From Salvator merianae (Eukaryota; Chordata; Lepidosauria; Squamata; Teiidae), in contig QVOM02000034.1 of the NCBI GenBank assembly GCA_003586115.2, positions 11,822,321 through 11,886,320 of the forward strand: a stretch of 64,000 nucleotides of DNA. Direction: 5' to 3'. The stretch's first letter is position 1. The number at the start of each line of letters is the position of its first letter. Both the position numbers and the translations under genes were made by a program. Below the pieces are notes generated by a model. The model made no database searches. It was not told the origin of the DNA and saw only the letters and a program-made list of their open reading frames with translations. Positions 55,343-64,000 of this stretch are shown one piece after another.

Positions 55343-55832
55343 ACATTGGCCAGTATACTGGACCAGCAAGCACACTAGGGGCCAGTTCCCACTTTCCACC
55401 TTAGAATGGGATAATTATCAGTGCAGTGGTCATCTGCACAGCAAGGGCTGGAACAGCTTGGAAATGGGCTTCCAGCCCTCTCAATGTGAATGCGGGCCAC
55501 CTACCATAACAGCAGCCATGGACGTGGCACATGACTGCAGCATTCGCATCCAGAAGTAGGTGTGAATGTTGCATACCAGGAGCAGTACAGTTGCTCCTGG
55601 TACACCTGTGGACAACATGGTTGTCCACAGTTAGTAGTGATCAGGAGCATCTGCAGACGCTCCCAATTGTTTGGGCCTCCACAAAATGCAGACACACTGG
55701 TCTCCATGCTCACTAGCTCTGAAGTGCAAGCAGGCCCTAGGAACCTCCCTTCCACATGCTGGTGCAGTCTAAGGGAAGCCCCAGGCAGAAGGGAGGGTCC
55801 TAGTATGCTTGCTGACCTGATACACTGGCCAG
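55343..55832. mobile_element. Palindromic miniature element split by a Harbinger-like insertion
   Basis: Left arm 'attggccagtatactggacc' with 'agcaagca'; right arm 'tgcttgctgacctgatacac' with 'tggccagta', its inverse. With the inner element (55379-55737) removed, the sequence reads 'gcaagcacactaggaacctc', as in the related copies at 12394 and 34976. Confidence 0.7.
55379..55737. mobile_element. Harbinger-like miniature element nested in a palindromic element, TAG duplication
   Basis: Left end GGGCCAGTTCCCACTT, right end AAGTGCAAGCAGGCCC, flanked by TAG at 55376-55378 and 55738-55740. The outer palindrome becomes continuous on removal. Interior phrases ('gggctggaacagcttgg', 'cacaaaatgcagacacac') match the 8414/41998 family in opposite orientation. 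Confidence 0.75.
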
Positions 55833-56359
55833 TAGGAGCTCTTGGGTTCAAATCCGTTCTTGGCCTAGTCACTGCCCTTTGGTATAACCTACCTCACAGG
55901 GGTGTTATGGAGATAAAGTAGAGAGGCGAAGAATATTGTGTACCATTTTAAGCTGTTTGGAGGAAAGATGGGACATAAATGCCACAAGCAAACAGCTCAT
56001 CTAGCTTGAGAAGCCCACTGGGTAACTATCATTGCTGTCCCTCACAACCAGTCCTCATGGTTGCTGTGAGGACAAAATGGAGGGGAGGAGAAATATTAAT
56101 TTATTATGTTGAGCTTTCCGGTTTATAACAGCAGACTGCTCAATTATAATTTTTTTTTAGCTAAGATCATGTTCCCCTTTTGGTTGAAAAAAACAACAAC
56201 ACTTCTGTATGAGCTTTTAGCAGAACCCAAAAGACAACAGATGTCAGTAAAAATAGAGCAAGCAGAAAGTTTCTCTGTCAAACCAAGAATAAATTCAGGC
56301 TGTTGCTATACTTTCAGTATCCTTTCTGCTATTGCCAGCGATTACTGTTTTCAGATTTA
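55833..56359. other. Intergenic; nothing supported
   Basis: AT-rich, with 'aggttgctgtgaggacaaaatgg'-like phrases common in SINE or LINE tails (about 55880-56090), too degraded to classify. Confidence 0.35.
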
Positions 56360-56847
56360 GGGCCTTTCTGCACAGGCCCTTAATCCATATTAAGGGCCAG
56401 TGAAGTTTAGGTGTAGGCCTCCAGATCCACATGTTAGTGCGGATCTCAGAGGTCCAGCCCCACGCTGGTCTGGCTTTATCTGCATGAGACAGAGTGAGAT
56501 CCAGATTAACGGAGGCCTCAATCCAGATCGCTGGTAAATCCAATTAATTAAGTCTACCTGAGGGACCAGTGGCCCTGATCTAGAACATGGGAGGCATGCA
56601 GGACACTGCCTCCTGTGTTCAGGACATCCAGGGAGTGCCTTTCAGTGGGGCACCATAGAAGAAGGTTTGGGGGTACAGCCATGTTGCTCCTGTGAGTTTC
56701 ACAGCCGTGATGTGGGCAAATCTGGATTAGCACTGTCAGTGCAGATGGCACTGATCCCACCCATGTCACCCCGTGTTCCAGATCAATGGGCTGGGCTAAT
56801 CCAGACCCCCTGATCTGGATTTTCAGCAGGTAAGTGCAGAAAGGGCC
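56360..56847. mobile_element. Harbinger-like element
   Basis: Left end GGGCCTTTCTGCACAGG preceded by TTA; right end GTGCAGAAAGGGCC. Perfect 14-bp inverted termini (GGGCCTTTCTGCAC). The right flanking triplet is TGT, so the duplication is not preserved. The interior right half is shared with 5215-5421. Confidence 0.7.
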
Positions 56848-59800
56848 TGTGCCATATCTGGAGAAGGATGTTGGGCTAGACAACATTGCATTGCCTGGGG
56901 AAGGGTTAACATTTGGTTCTTGATTAAATCCTCAGCAAAGTGCCCTGTTTGAAGAAGAATTAATTATACAGCATGCCCTGGAGATGCAGTGAAGCTCTTC
57001 CAGGATCTGAGTGGTATTTAACACCACGACATTTTAATAAGTGGTTGAGTTGGATGATCCCTAATAAATTATGGTGTTTGGATGGTGAAATTCCAAAAGA
57101 GAGTCAGAAGGAGTTGGCAGCCAATGTTTTAAAAATAAATACTTTTAAATTGCAGGAAATTACTGTAAGCCATTCTTTGGAGAGTGTCTTATAGAACATT
57201 ATGTGCCTCAATAAGTTGTCTCTTGCAAGTTTTTGCTTCCTTTGGGTACAGAAATGTGAAGAGTCCTTACAGAGAAAGCAGGAAAGAGAGGAAATCATTA
57301 GGGGCATGTTGTATTCAACAATCCAGGAGTAGGATTTAGAGTGGCTTTTTTGTTTGTTTTTTATAGTTCTACCATCAGTCTGGTCAAAACCTGCATGTGA
57401 ACAGGTTCAGGGTACAAAAGACAAATGAGCTCACATACGAGTAACTCAGTGGGAAATGCCTTTGGCACAGGCAAATAGCGTGGGGATTATTGCTTGCCTC
57501 ATGCTCAGACTTTTGGGAAATAAGCTAGAGTTTGCAAGACATACTGTAAGTAGCCCAACTCTGCATTCTGCATCCTGCCAAGAGCAGAATTTAAATCAAA
57601 ACATTCAAGTTCTTGAAATGGAAGTATATGTTACAGGATTTTTATTTTATTGTACTTCATTTCTGATACAATATACTTTTGGCAGTGAGACCTAAATGAA
57701 GTGAAATGAAACATGAAAATTACTGACCTGTTAGTTATGAGTTTTTGATTTTTAAATAAAAACTCTCTTAGACTTTGGGTAGTAGGTATGGAAATGACAG
57801 AAAGATACAGAGGAAGAGAAGAAAACAGGCACATATTTAAGTACTGTATTTATAACCTGGCCTGTACTAGTTTGACCTTGAAGCATGCCATTGCAAGACA
57901 CTTAGGGCCCAGTCACACCACAACAGATAAGTCCATCTTAGGACACAATGGGGACTTGATCACACCCATCTAATATAAGGATCACTCAGTTCATCTTTCT
58001 TTGTCCACACTTTTTAGTTTCCCTAGCCTCAGTCTGGTATTAGGTACTTTTTTTCCTCTCCACACCTCCCATCCTTCTCCCTTTGTCTCAGTGATCGGAT
58101 ACAATCCTGTCAGTCAGATATTGGCTTCTTGGGGAAGGATAAGGTCACCTTCCACTGCTCCCACCCTCCCCACCCTTGCCTCTTTTTCCATGGCTTTTTT
58201 TGTTTGTTTGTTTGTTTGTTTGTTACTATCGATATTTGCATAAGTGCACAATTGTGCACATTCTTAGGTAAAGGGTAGTAGGGGACATGCTGGCATAAAT
58301 GTCATGAATGGGTGGACTAGGACATGTCATTTTAGTGCATAATTCAGTGAAGAGAACAAGAAACTGCTATGGATCCTCAGACCCTTTCCAAGAAGCTCTC
58401 TTGCCCATGGGATAGGACAAAATCTCTGGGCACCTCATTAAGAGTCACTTCTATGCCCTCCATCTTACCAGACTTTTGCTGATCCCTGTGGTGTGGGGTG
58501 CTATGGAAATGGCAGGAGACCAAAATGGGCAAGAAAGGCAAAAGAAGAAGAAAAAGAGGGAGAGAGAAAATAAAATGGAAGAGCCAGAAGGGACGGAGTT
58601 AGGGGGAGGCGAGATCAGCTCTCAAGCTAGAGAGCCAACTGAGGGGGGGCAACTTGGGGAGGCTTAGAGTGAATTCTCAGGAGAACAACCAGAGACTGCT
58701 TCAGGGTGTCTTAAACAGGTCTGATTGTGGCCTTAATAAAACAGTGAAGGTCTTGAAACCTTGAGCAGCTGTTTAATACATGTAACCAATGACAGCTTTA
58801 TTCTCTATCACATTTCCTTTTGATACACTCTGAATCTTACTCTTCCATACAATAAACATATATTCTGAATTTATTTCTAATTAAGCAAAAACTTTGTGGC
58901 TGAAGCTGCAGTATTTTATAGAAAACCCTAATGCTGGGCAATGGCTAATTTTTCTCTTTCTCTCTTCTTCACACTCCGTATGCATAAAATGCATGGAGTT
59001 CTCCTTCACCCTTTGTTTTAATGTCCAGTGCCTTATAAGATGAATGCCCTTGATACTGAAGATTATAGTCAACATTACACTGAAACATAGAGAATAATGC
59101 AGACCATATTTGAAAATGTTAACGCCGTTGTTATTTTTAAAAAAGGTTATTACTTTGCCACAGTTTCAGCAATAACAGTAATGCCATCTGTGGATTTGAT
59201 GAAATGTCATGGATGCATGTGGCAAACCCAACCTAGTGCCAGGATAATCCTGGGTTATAGGCCCTGTCTGGATGCAGCCTTAGATGACCTCTGTCCAGCT
59301 CACAGTGAAGCTGCTAATGGTGGGGACACCTGCCTTGGGTGCCTTTGGTCACAGATTTGGAGACATGGCCTAAGTGTGTGTTATGATGTACGTTTCTAAA
59401 TGCACACCAAATTTATACCCTCTTTTTGGTCATATGTCAATAAATACCCTAAGTGCAGTAATAGCATCTTGCTTCAATGACATTAAGATGGCATTACGTA
59501 AATCCATGGATCATCCATTGTAAATTATTGTGGCATTTACCATGTGATAAGTAAGTAAAATATTTATTCAGCATTATTGTCCTACCTTTCGTTGCAAGCC
59601 CTCCCAAGGCAGTTTCTCAACATGCCAAAAGCTATATCGCATAATACTTCACAATGAGCATGATCTTTAAAGTCATGATCTGTGCTTCACATGAGTGTAG
59701 ACTTCAGAGCTAGTGAGCGCTCGTTGCATCCGAATAAATGTTAGGCAGCAACCATAAAGAAGAATGCAGGAGAGAAAAGCGCAAAAGCAGTGAATGCTTC

Positions 59801-59859
59801 CAAACTTACTGTTGATGACGTGACCTTTTCTCAAGAGCAGGACTTTTTCTGGGCAGCCT
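56848..59859. other. Intergenic; contains a (TTTG)n microsatellite
   Basis: No gene recognised. (TTTG)n lies at about 58195-58224. 58510-58660 is purine-rich ('agaagaagaaaaagagggag'). No paired termini were found for the 'agggcccagtcacaccac' text near 57904. Confidence 0.4.
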
Positions 59860-60475
59860 AAATGAGGTTGCCCAGATTACCAGCCCCAGAGTGCCCTTTC
59901 CTGGTCACAGGTCAAGCACATAAGGCAAAATGCTGCCCCTCAGAGGCATCCTTCGACTGCTGCCACAGACCAGTTTTCACCCGAGCCCGTTTTGAACAAC
60001 TGAATTGTATGGCTATATTAGGAAGATATCAAAATCTTTCATACAACGAAAGAACCTGCATTTGTGAAGCTGCAGAGATTGAAAATGTCACACACATCTT
60101 GTTCTCTTGCAGTCTGTACACAGCTGCAAGAGACAAATACCTCAAACCACTTCTGGCCAACAAGAACTTTTGGCCCCAAAAGGCTAAACTCCTATTCCTA
60201 CTCAAGGGTTCAAACCCTTATACAACTAAACAGGTAGCGTTATTCTTACAAAGGTCCTCCCAAATAAGAGATTTGTTACTGACTCGTTTATTGCAGGGAT
60301 CAGGTGGTTTGAGCCCGACAACTAACTAATATAAGATTTTCATTTTATTTTCTCAATCGTGCTGGAATAGAGATTCTGTATTCTTTTAATGTTTTAATGT
60401 TTTTAATTGTTTTCTTATGTATAAATTTGAAATGGTCCTTGGACAAATCAATAAACTGAAACTAAACCATAGACC
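59860..60475 (+). mobile_element. Non-LTR retrotransposon C-terminal fragment with 3' tail
   Basis: The frame at 59862-60329 (155 codons) reads FTRARFEQL, GRYQNLSYNERTCIC, EIENVTHILFSCSLY and ARDKYLKPLL. The Cys-x-Cys ... His-x4-Cys spacing and 'GRY-ER-C-C-EIE--HILF-C--Y' pattern are those of the C-terminal zinc-knuckle region of several LINE clades. It is followed by an AT-rich tail ending 'aatcaataaactgaaactaaa'. The clade (L1/Tx1, R4 or other) cannot be decided by eye. No RT domain remains upstream. Confidence 0.55.
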
Positions 60476-62872
60476 AGATACTGGCCCATGGGCATTTCCT
60501 CCAACAAGGTGTACTGAGAGTGTAATTTCCTACTCTTTGTTTGGTGTACCCTTTCTGGGTTCTTGGAACAAGAATTTGCCATGATTGGGTTATGTTTATA
60601 TATATGCTCAGCCCTTTTAGCAGTGTCTGGACATAACCAAAGTGTCTCATTCAAATCCATGTTTTAACATTAAGGGTGCTATTAATGATTTTAACATCTT
60701 GCTATTCAAATTTGACTTAAGCTGCTCTTATTATATTATGATAATTTGGGAGGAGGAAGATGCCAGCTTTATTTTTCTGATACCAATCACATGGAAGGGA
60801 ATGTTTTGACTGAGTCTAGAGACCCAACCCCCCCACCCTATTCAAATTGGGCTTTACTCCCAGTGCTGCAGATAGACCCATGCCAGCAAAATAGCATATG
60901 AGGGCACATTTTCTCTATTTTCAGTGGAGGTTTGGATACAGGGGTGCTTAATGTGCAAGGAGAACGCCATTGATGTGCCTGCAAAATAGTATCTCATTGT
61001 GTCACATTTATTATGGTTCTAAGCATGTATCAGCTACTGCCTATGTCATCAGATACAGGAAAGAATTCCTGTATTAAAGCCTAATATACAGGCATGCATG
61101 TATTTTGTGGTCACTGGAAATCAAATGCAGAAAAAGCCAGGCTAATTCAAGGGTGGATATGAAATATTTCACAGCAGGAAGATTTCCCATCTCTTATCAC
61201 TTCCAAATGTTACCTGATGAGGGAGCCATTACTCCAAAGGAACCTACAGAAACAAGTTCAGCAAAGAGACAAGCATCACTTCGGAAGAGCTGAATTATCA
61301 GAGCGTAACACGCAAATTTCCCTTCGTGGTTTAACTTCACTGCACTGAATGTTATACTATCATTTTTTATCACCACAAAACGTCCCATGACAGATGCTTG
61401 CAGTAGGGCCCTATCCAGATGGGGGAAATATAGCGCCATTATGGTTTCACTATGGGGGGACTGATACACGTATTGGTGGCAACACCACCATAGATATGTT
61501 CCCTAAAATGTGCAATAGCCTGTTTTGGGAAAATCCGATTCTGATGGCAGGTTTTCCTGAAACAGTGCTATCACTTACCTTGTAGCCAGAGCTGCCATTT
61601 ATCACTCTGGCCACCACGCATGTGCAGGGACTGAAAAGATGACTGCTCATGCACCATGCGTCACACACTTCTGGGTGTTTCGCGCTGGTGAAATACTCAA
61701 ATGTGCACGTTGTTAAAACATGCACAGGCTGTGCGGCCTCCTGCATTGTCTAGGCAACAAACTATAGTTCTGTAGGGTTTTTTCTCTGGAATATCACTTG
61801 CAGGCACATTGCTTTCATCACATGGAATAATTAACTTTCCGACCAGGAAAAAGTTTTCTGCCATCTGCATAATCTCACTGAGGATAACATGGTGAGGAAG
61901 TAAACTGGATTTGTAGTGTAGCTAACAGTCACGATGGAGTTATAACTAACCATGACTCGGGGAAGCAGGGGGGGAAATATAACATGTTGGTTTACAAGGA
62001 AAAATTGTAATTTATATAAATTGTATTGTATTATATTAATTAATTTCTGTATATCCAATAACAAAAAAAACAACAGCCATGACTCCTTGCTGAGCTTATG
62101 CCTTGGGTGAAAAGTCTAATTCCTGACTGAAGTCAAAAGAGGTGACTGTCTGCCCCAGCTCAACTGCTGGTGCTATGCAGAAAAATTTCCAGACATAGTT
62201 GCTGGCTGTTGTCAGTGTTATCTTCCCATTTCAGCTGAATCTGTTCCCCTGTCATGGGAACATTCGTGCAGAACCTCATGCAGACAGTGCTGTTCCAGAC
62301 CACACCTTGCCATGGTCCAAACCAGAATGCAAAAAAACCCCACCTTCTCCCCATTGGCTTCTGCCACCCCATGCATCACTTATACAAACTTTTGCAGTGT
62401 ACATGAAAGCAAATTAAACCATTATTGACAAGTGTCTGCCCAATCTCTTCTTGAAAACCCTCAGAGCCGGAAGGAAATGGAGAAGCCACCACCTCTATAG
62501 GTAGAAAGTCTCACTGTTGTACAGATCTCGTTCCATTTTTGCACTTACCTTTGCTGTCCTGGTACAGGGTGGGCCATTCCGTACCAGGATAAGCAATTCA
62601 TCCCGAGCTGGAACGATTGCTCCTGGCATGGAACAAGACCATCCACGTTGGGATGGGCCATTCCACATCAGCCCCTGTGCCGGTTTTGAAGCTGGTATGA
62701 GCTTTGGGGTTAGTGCAGGGGGGCTCTGAATGCTCCAAAGGCCAGGAGCAAGAGTTCCTGGCCTTCAAAGCTCCCAGTGGAGGCATTTCAGTGGCATGCC
62801 TTGTTATACTGCTAAAATGGGTTCCTTGTGGTCTGGTATACCACCCCCTAGTATGATGGTAGACATTGACCT
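60476..62872. other. Intergenic; nothing firmly supported
   Basis: No gene. 62550-62612 contains 'cctggtacagggtgggccattccgtaccagg', a local palindrome likely from a miniature element. 61408-61440 'tagggccctatccagatggg' looks like a DNA-element terminus without a partner. Confidence 0.35.
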
Positions 62873-63168
62873 TGAAGACTCTTTCCACACTTGTTTCCCT
62901 GCTCCCTGGTATTCTTTTATCCACATGGGGCTAGCACTTTTCTGGTCCAGACCATCCCAAGAGGTTCCTGTCCCAAATTAGCTGTACACCTGTCTAAAGA
63001 GGTCTGCAACTTCCCCAAGCTGTCTAGCTTTGATCTTGGCTTTGGTGCTTCCACACCTGGTCTGGAACAAGGAAAACACTGCAGCCCCATTTTCAAAGAT
63101 TATGCACATTCCGAAGATTATTTTTGAAATCCCGACACTGTAAGTGCAGAAACAGGGTAGGCCAGACC
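62873..63168. mobile_element. Harbinger-like element related to 37312-37879
   Basis: Left 'gaagactctttccacactt', right 'gtaagtgcagaaacagggta', and the interior 'gcttccacacctggtctgga', 'acaaggaaaacactgcagcc', 'ccattttcaaagatt' match the 37312 element. Flanking triplets do not match. Confidence 0.55.
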
Positions 63169-63364
63169 AGGATGTCATTTTGGATGCCCTAATCCAGTCT
63201 ACACTCCAATGTGTGGAAGAGAACCCTAGAGACTCCTCCTTGTTCCTAACCAATGGCAAATGCAGAAAGTCCCCTACTGTTAGGAAGCGTTTTTCCCTAG
63301 TATCCAACCATGACTCACCTTAAAAAAAACCCCTCTCAATAATCACACAATTTTATCTTCTTAT

Positions 63365-63574
63365 TTAAAGCATTTGTCTGCCAGTTCTCCTTATAATTAC
63401 AATGAGACTAGCTGTTGTCACTTCTGACTGGGAAGGTCCCCCTAGTCTTTTGGTTATTCTGCACCTCCTCTTGTGCAAGAAGTAAACAGTTGGAACAAAT
63501 ATCAAGGAAGCAAAAAGCACAGTGCCTCTGACGATGGAGTTAAAGTTATTTTTTAAACATACAAGAATAAGCAA
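63365..63574 (-). CDS. Unrecognised short ORF with a predicted membrane segment (weak)
   Basis: I do not recognise this frame. It has a hydrophobic stretch, GTVLFASLIFVPTVYFL, directly followed by basic HKRRCRITKR, which looks like a single membrane anchor with a positively charged side. There are no clear splice sites and no known family. It may be chance in intergenic DNA. Conservation in other squamates would decide. Confidence 0.15.
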   Translation of the reverse strand: MLILVCLKNNFNSIVRGTVLFASLIFVPTVYFLHKRRCRITKRLGGPSQSEVTTASLIVIIRRTGRQML

Positions 63575-63751
63575 AATAATTCATCAAAGCCACATTTGGT
63601 GATGGCACTGTTGTCTTGGCAGTATTGCACTAATTAACACATGTAATGGGACAGGAAATGATTGTTTTTGTTCATCCCCAAATGAATAGACTGAAATCTC
63701 TTGGTAAGTTCTAATTCTGCAGTATCGCACCACTTCTCTTTCTGAGTGTCT

Positions 63752-63786
63752 TCCCTCCCTCCCTCCCTCCCTCCCTCCCTCCCTCC
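63752..63786. repeat. (CCCT)n microsatellite
   Basis: About nine uninterrupted CCCT units ending 'ccctccatct'. Likely length-polymorphic. Confidence 0.95.
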
Positions 63787-64000
63787 ATCTATGCTTCTTC
63801 TCAGCCCGCTAGGTTTGAATTGCTTCTAGGCTACTTTCCACAATTGCCCATTTAGTCCATGCTGGGGGCTCAGTGATTTATGCTATTGCTGAGCCCACCT
63901 CAGCACGTAGCTGCCTTTTTTCTCCAATCCAAACCACTGTAAGTTTCCAAAGCTGCCACTGCAGGAAATGTGTCTTTGGAGATAGATACCAAGCCCTTTG

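Noticed and set aside
51111..64000. RBM38, the mammalian neighbour of CTCFL
   Set aside because: No RRM or Tyr/Pro-rich C-terminal exon could be read on either strand; synteny alone is not enough.

Overview
The window looks like nuclear DNA of an amniote, most likely a squamate reptile. One host gene is recognisable, the 3' part of CTCFL (BORIS, the paralogue of CTCF) on the + strand. Four consecutive coding exons are visible (17478-17638, 20389-20571, 32963-33077, 38458-38594). Their splice phases match, all zinc-coordinating residues are kept, and the stop codon lies in the last exon. They encode the end of zinc finger 7, fingers 8 to 11 and the short C-terminal tail. Exons for the N-terminus and fingers 1-7 were not found, so the first 17.4 kb is probably an upstream CTCFL intron. 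The 25 kb after the stop holds no host exon I can recognise.

The rest is intronic and intergenic DNA filled with layered transposable elements of many classes: CR1 LINEs, an L2-like LINE, another non-LTR C-terminal fragment, Ty3/gypsy, DIRS-like (tyrosine recombinase) and Penelope-like fragments, tRNA-derived SINEs of Sauria type, hAT elements with perfect 8-bp target duplications, and many PIF/Harbinger-like miniature elements with 3-bp target duplications. Several are nested, so relative ages can be read. This mixture, especially CR1 with Sauria-type SINEs and BovB-like SINE tails, is why I suggest a squamate.

The standout is a nearly full-length CR1 LINE on the - strand (about 22079-26200) in the large CTCFL intron. 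Both reading frames are uninterrupted: ORF1 has a Cys-rich N-terminus, a coiled coil and an SGNH esterase domain; ORF2 has endonuclease and reverse transcriptase. ORF2 has no usable start codon upstream of its essential first endonuclease motif. Its frame is -1 relative to ORF1, and the last sense codons of ORF1 form the canonical -1 frameshift heptamer T TTA AAC directly before the ORF1 stop. This suggests that ORF2 is made as an ORF1-ORF2 fusion by programmed -1 frameshifting.

Immediately 5' of this CR1 is a 200-N gap flanked by two almost identical 828-bp copies (26207-27034 and 27236-28063). Each is continuous with its own outer flank, so this looks like an unmerged contig overlap rather than a biological duplication. 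The 900-bp hAT element at 8794-9693 is built almost entirely of serial hairpins, including about three tandem 98-bp palindromic units. Boundaries of degraded repeats were set by eye and are approximate; exon, ORF, gap and target-duplication coordinates were counted directly.
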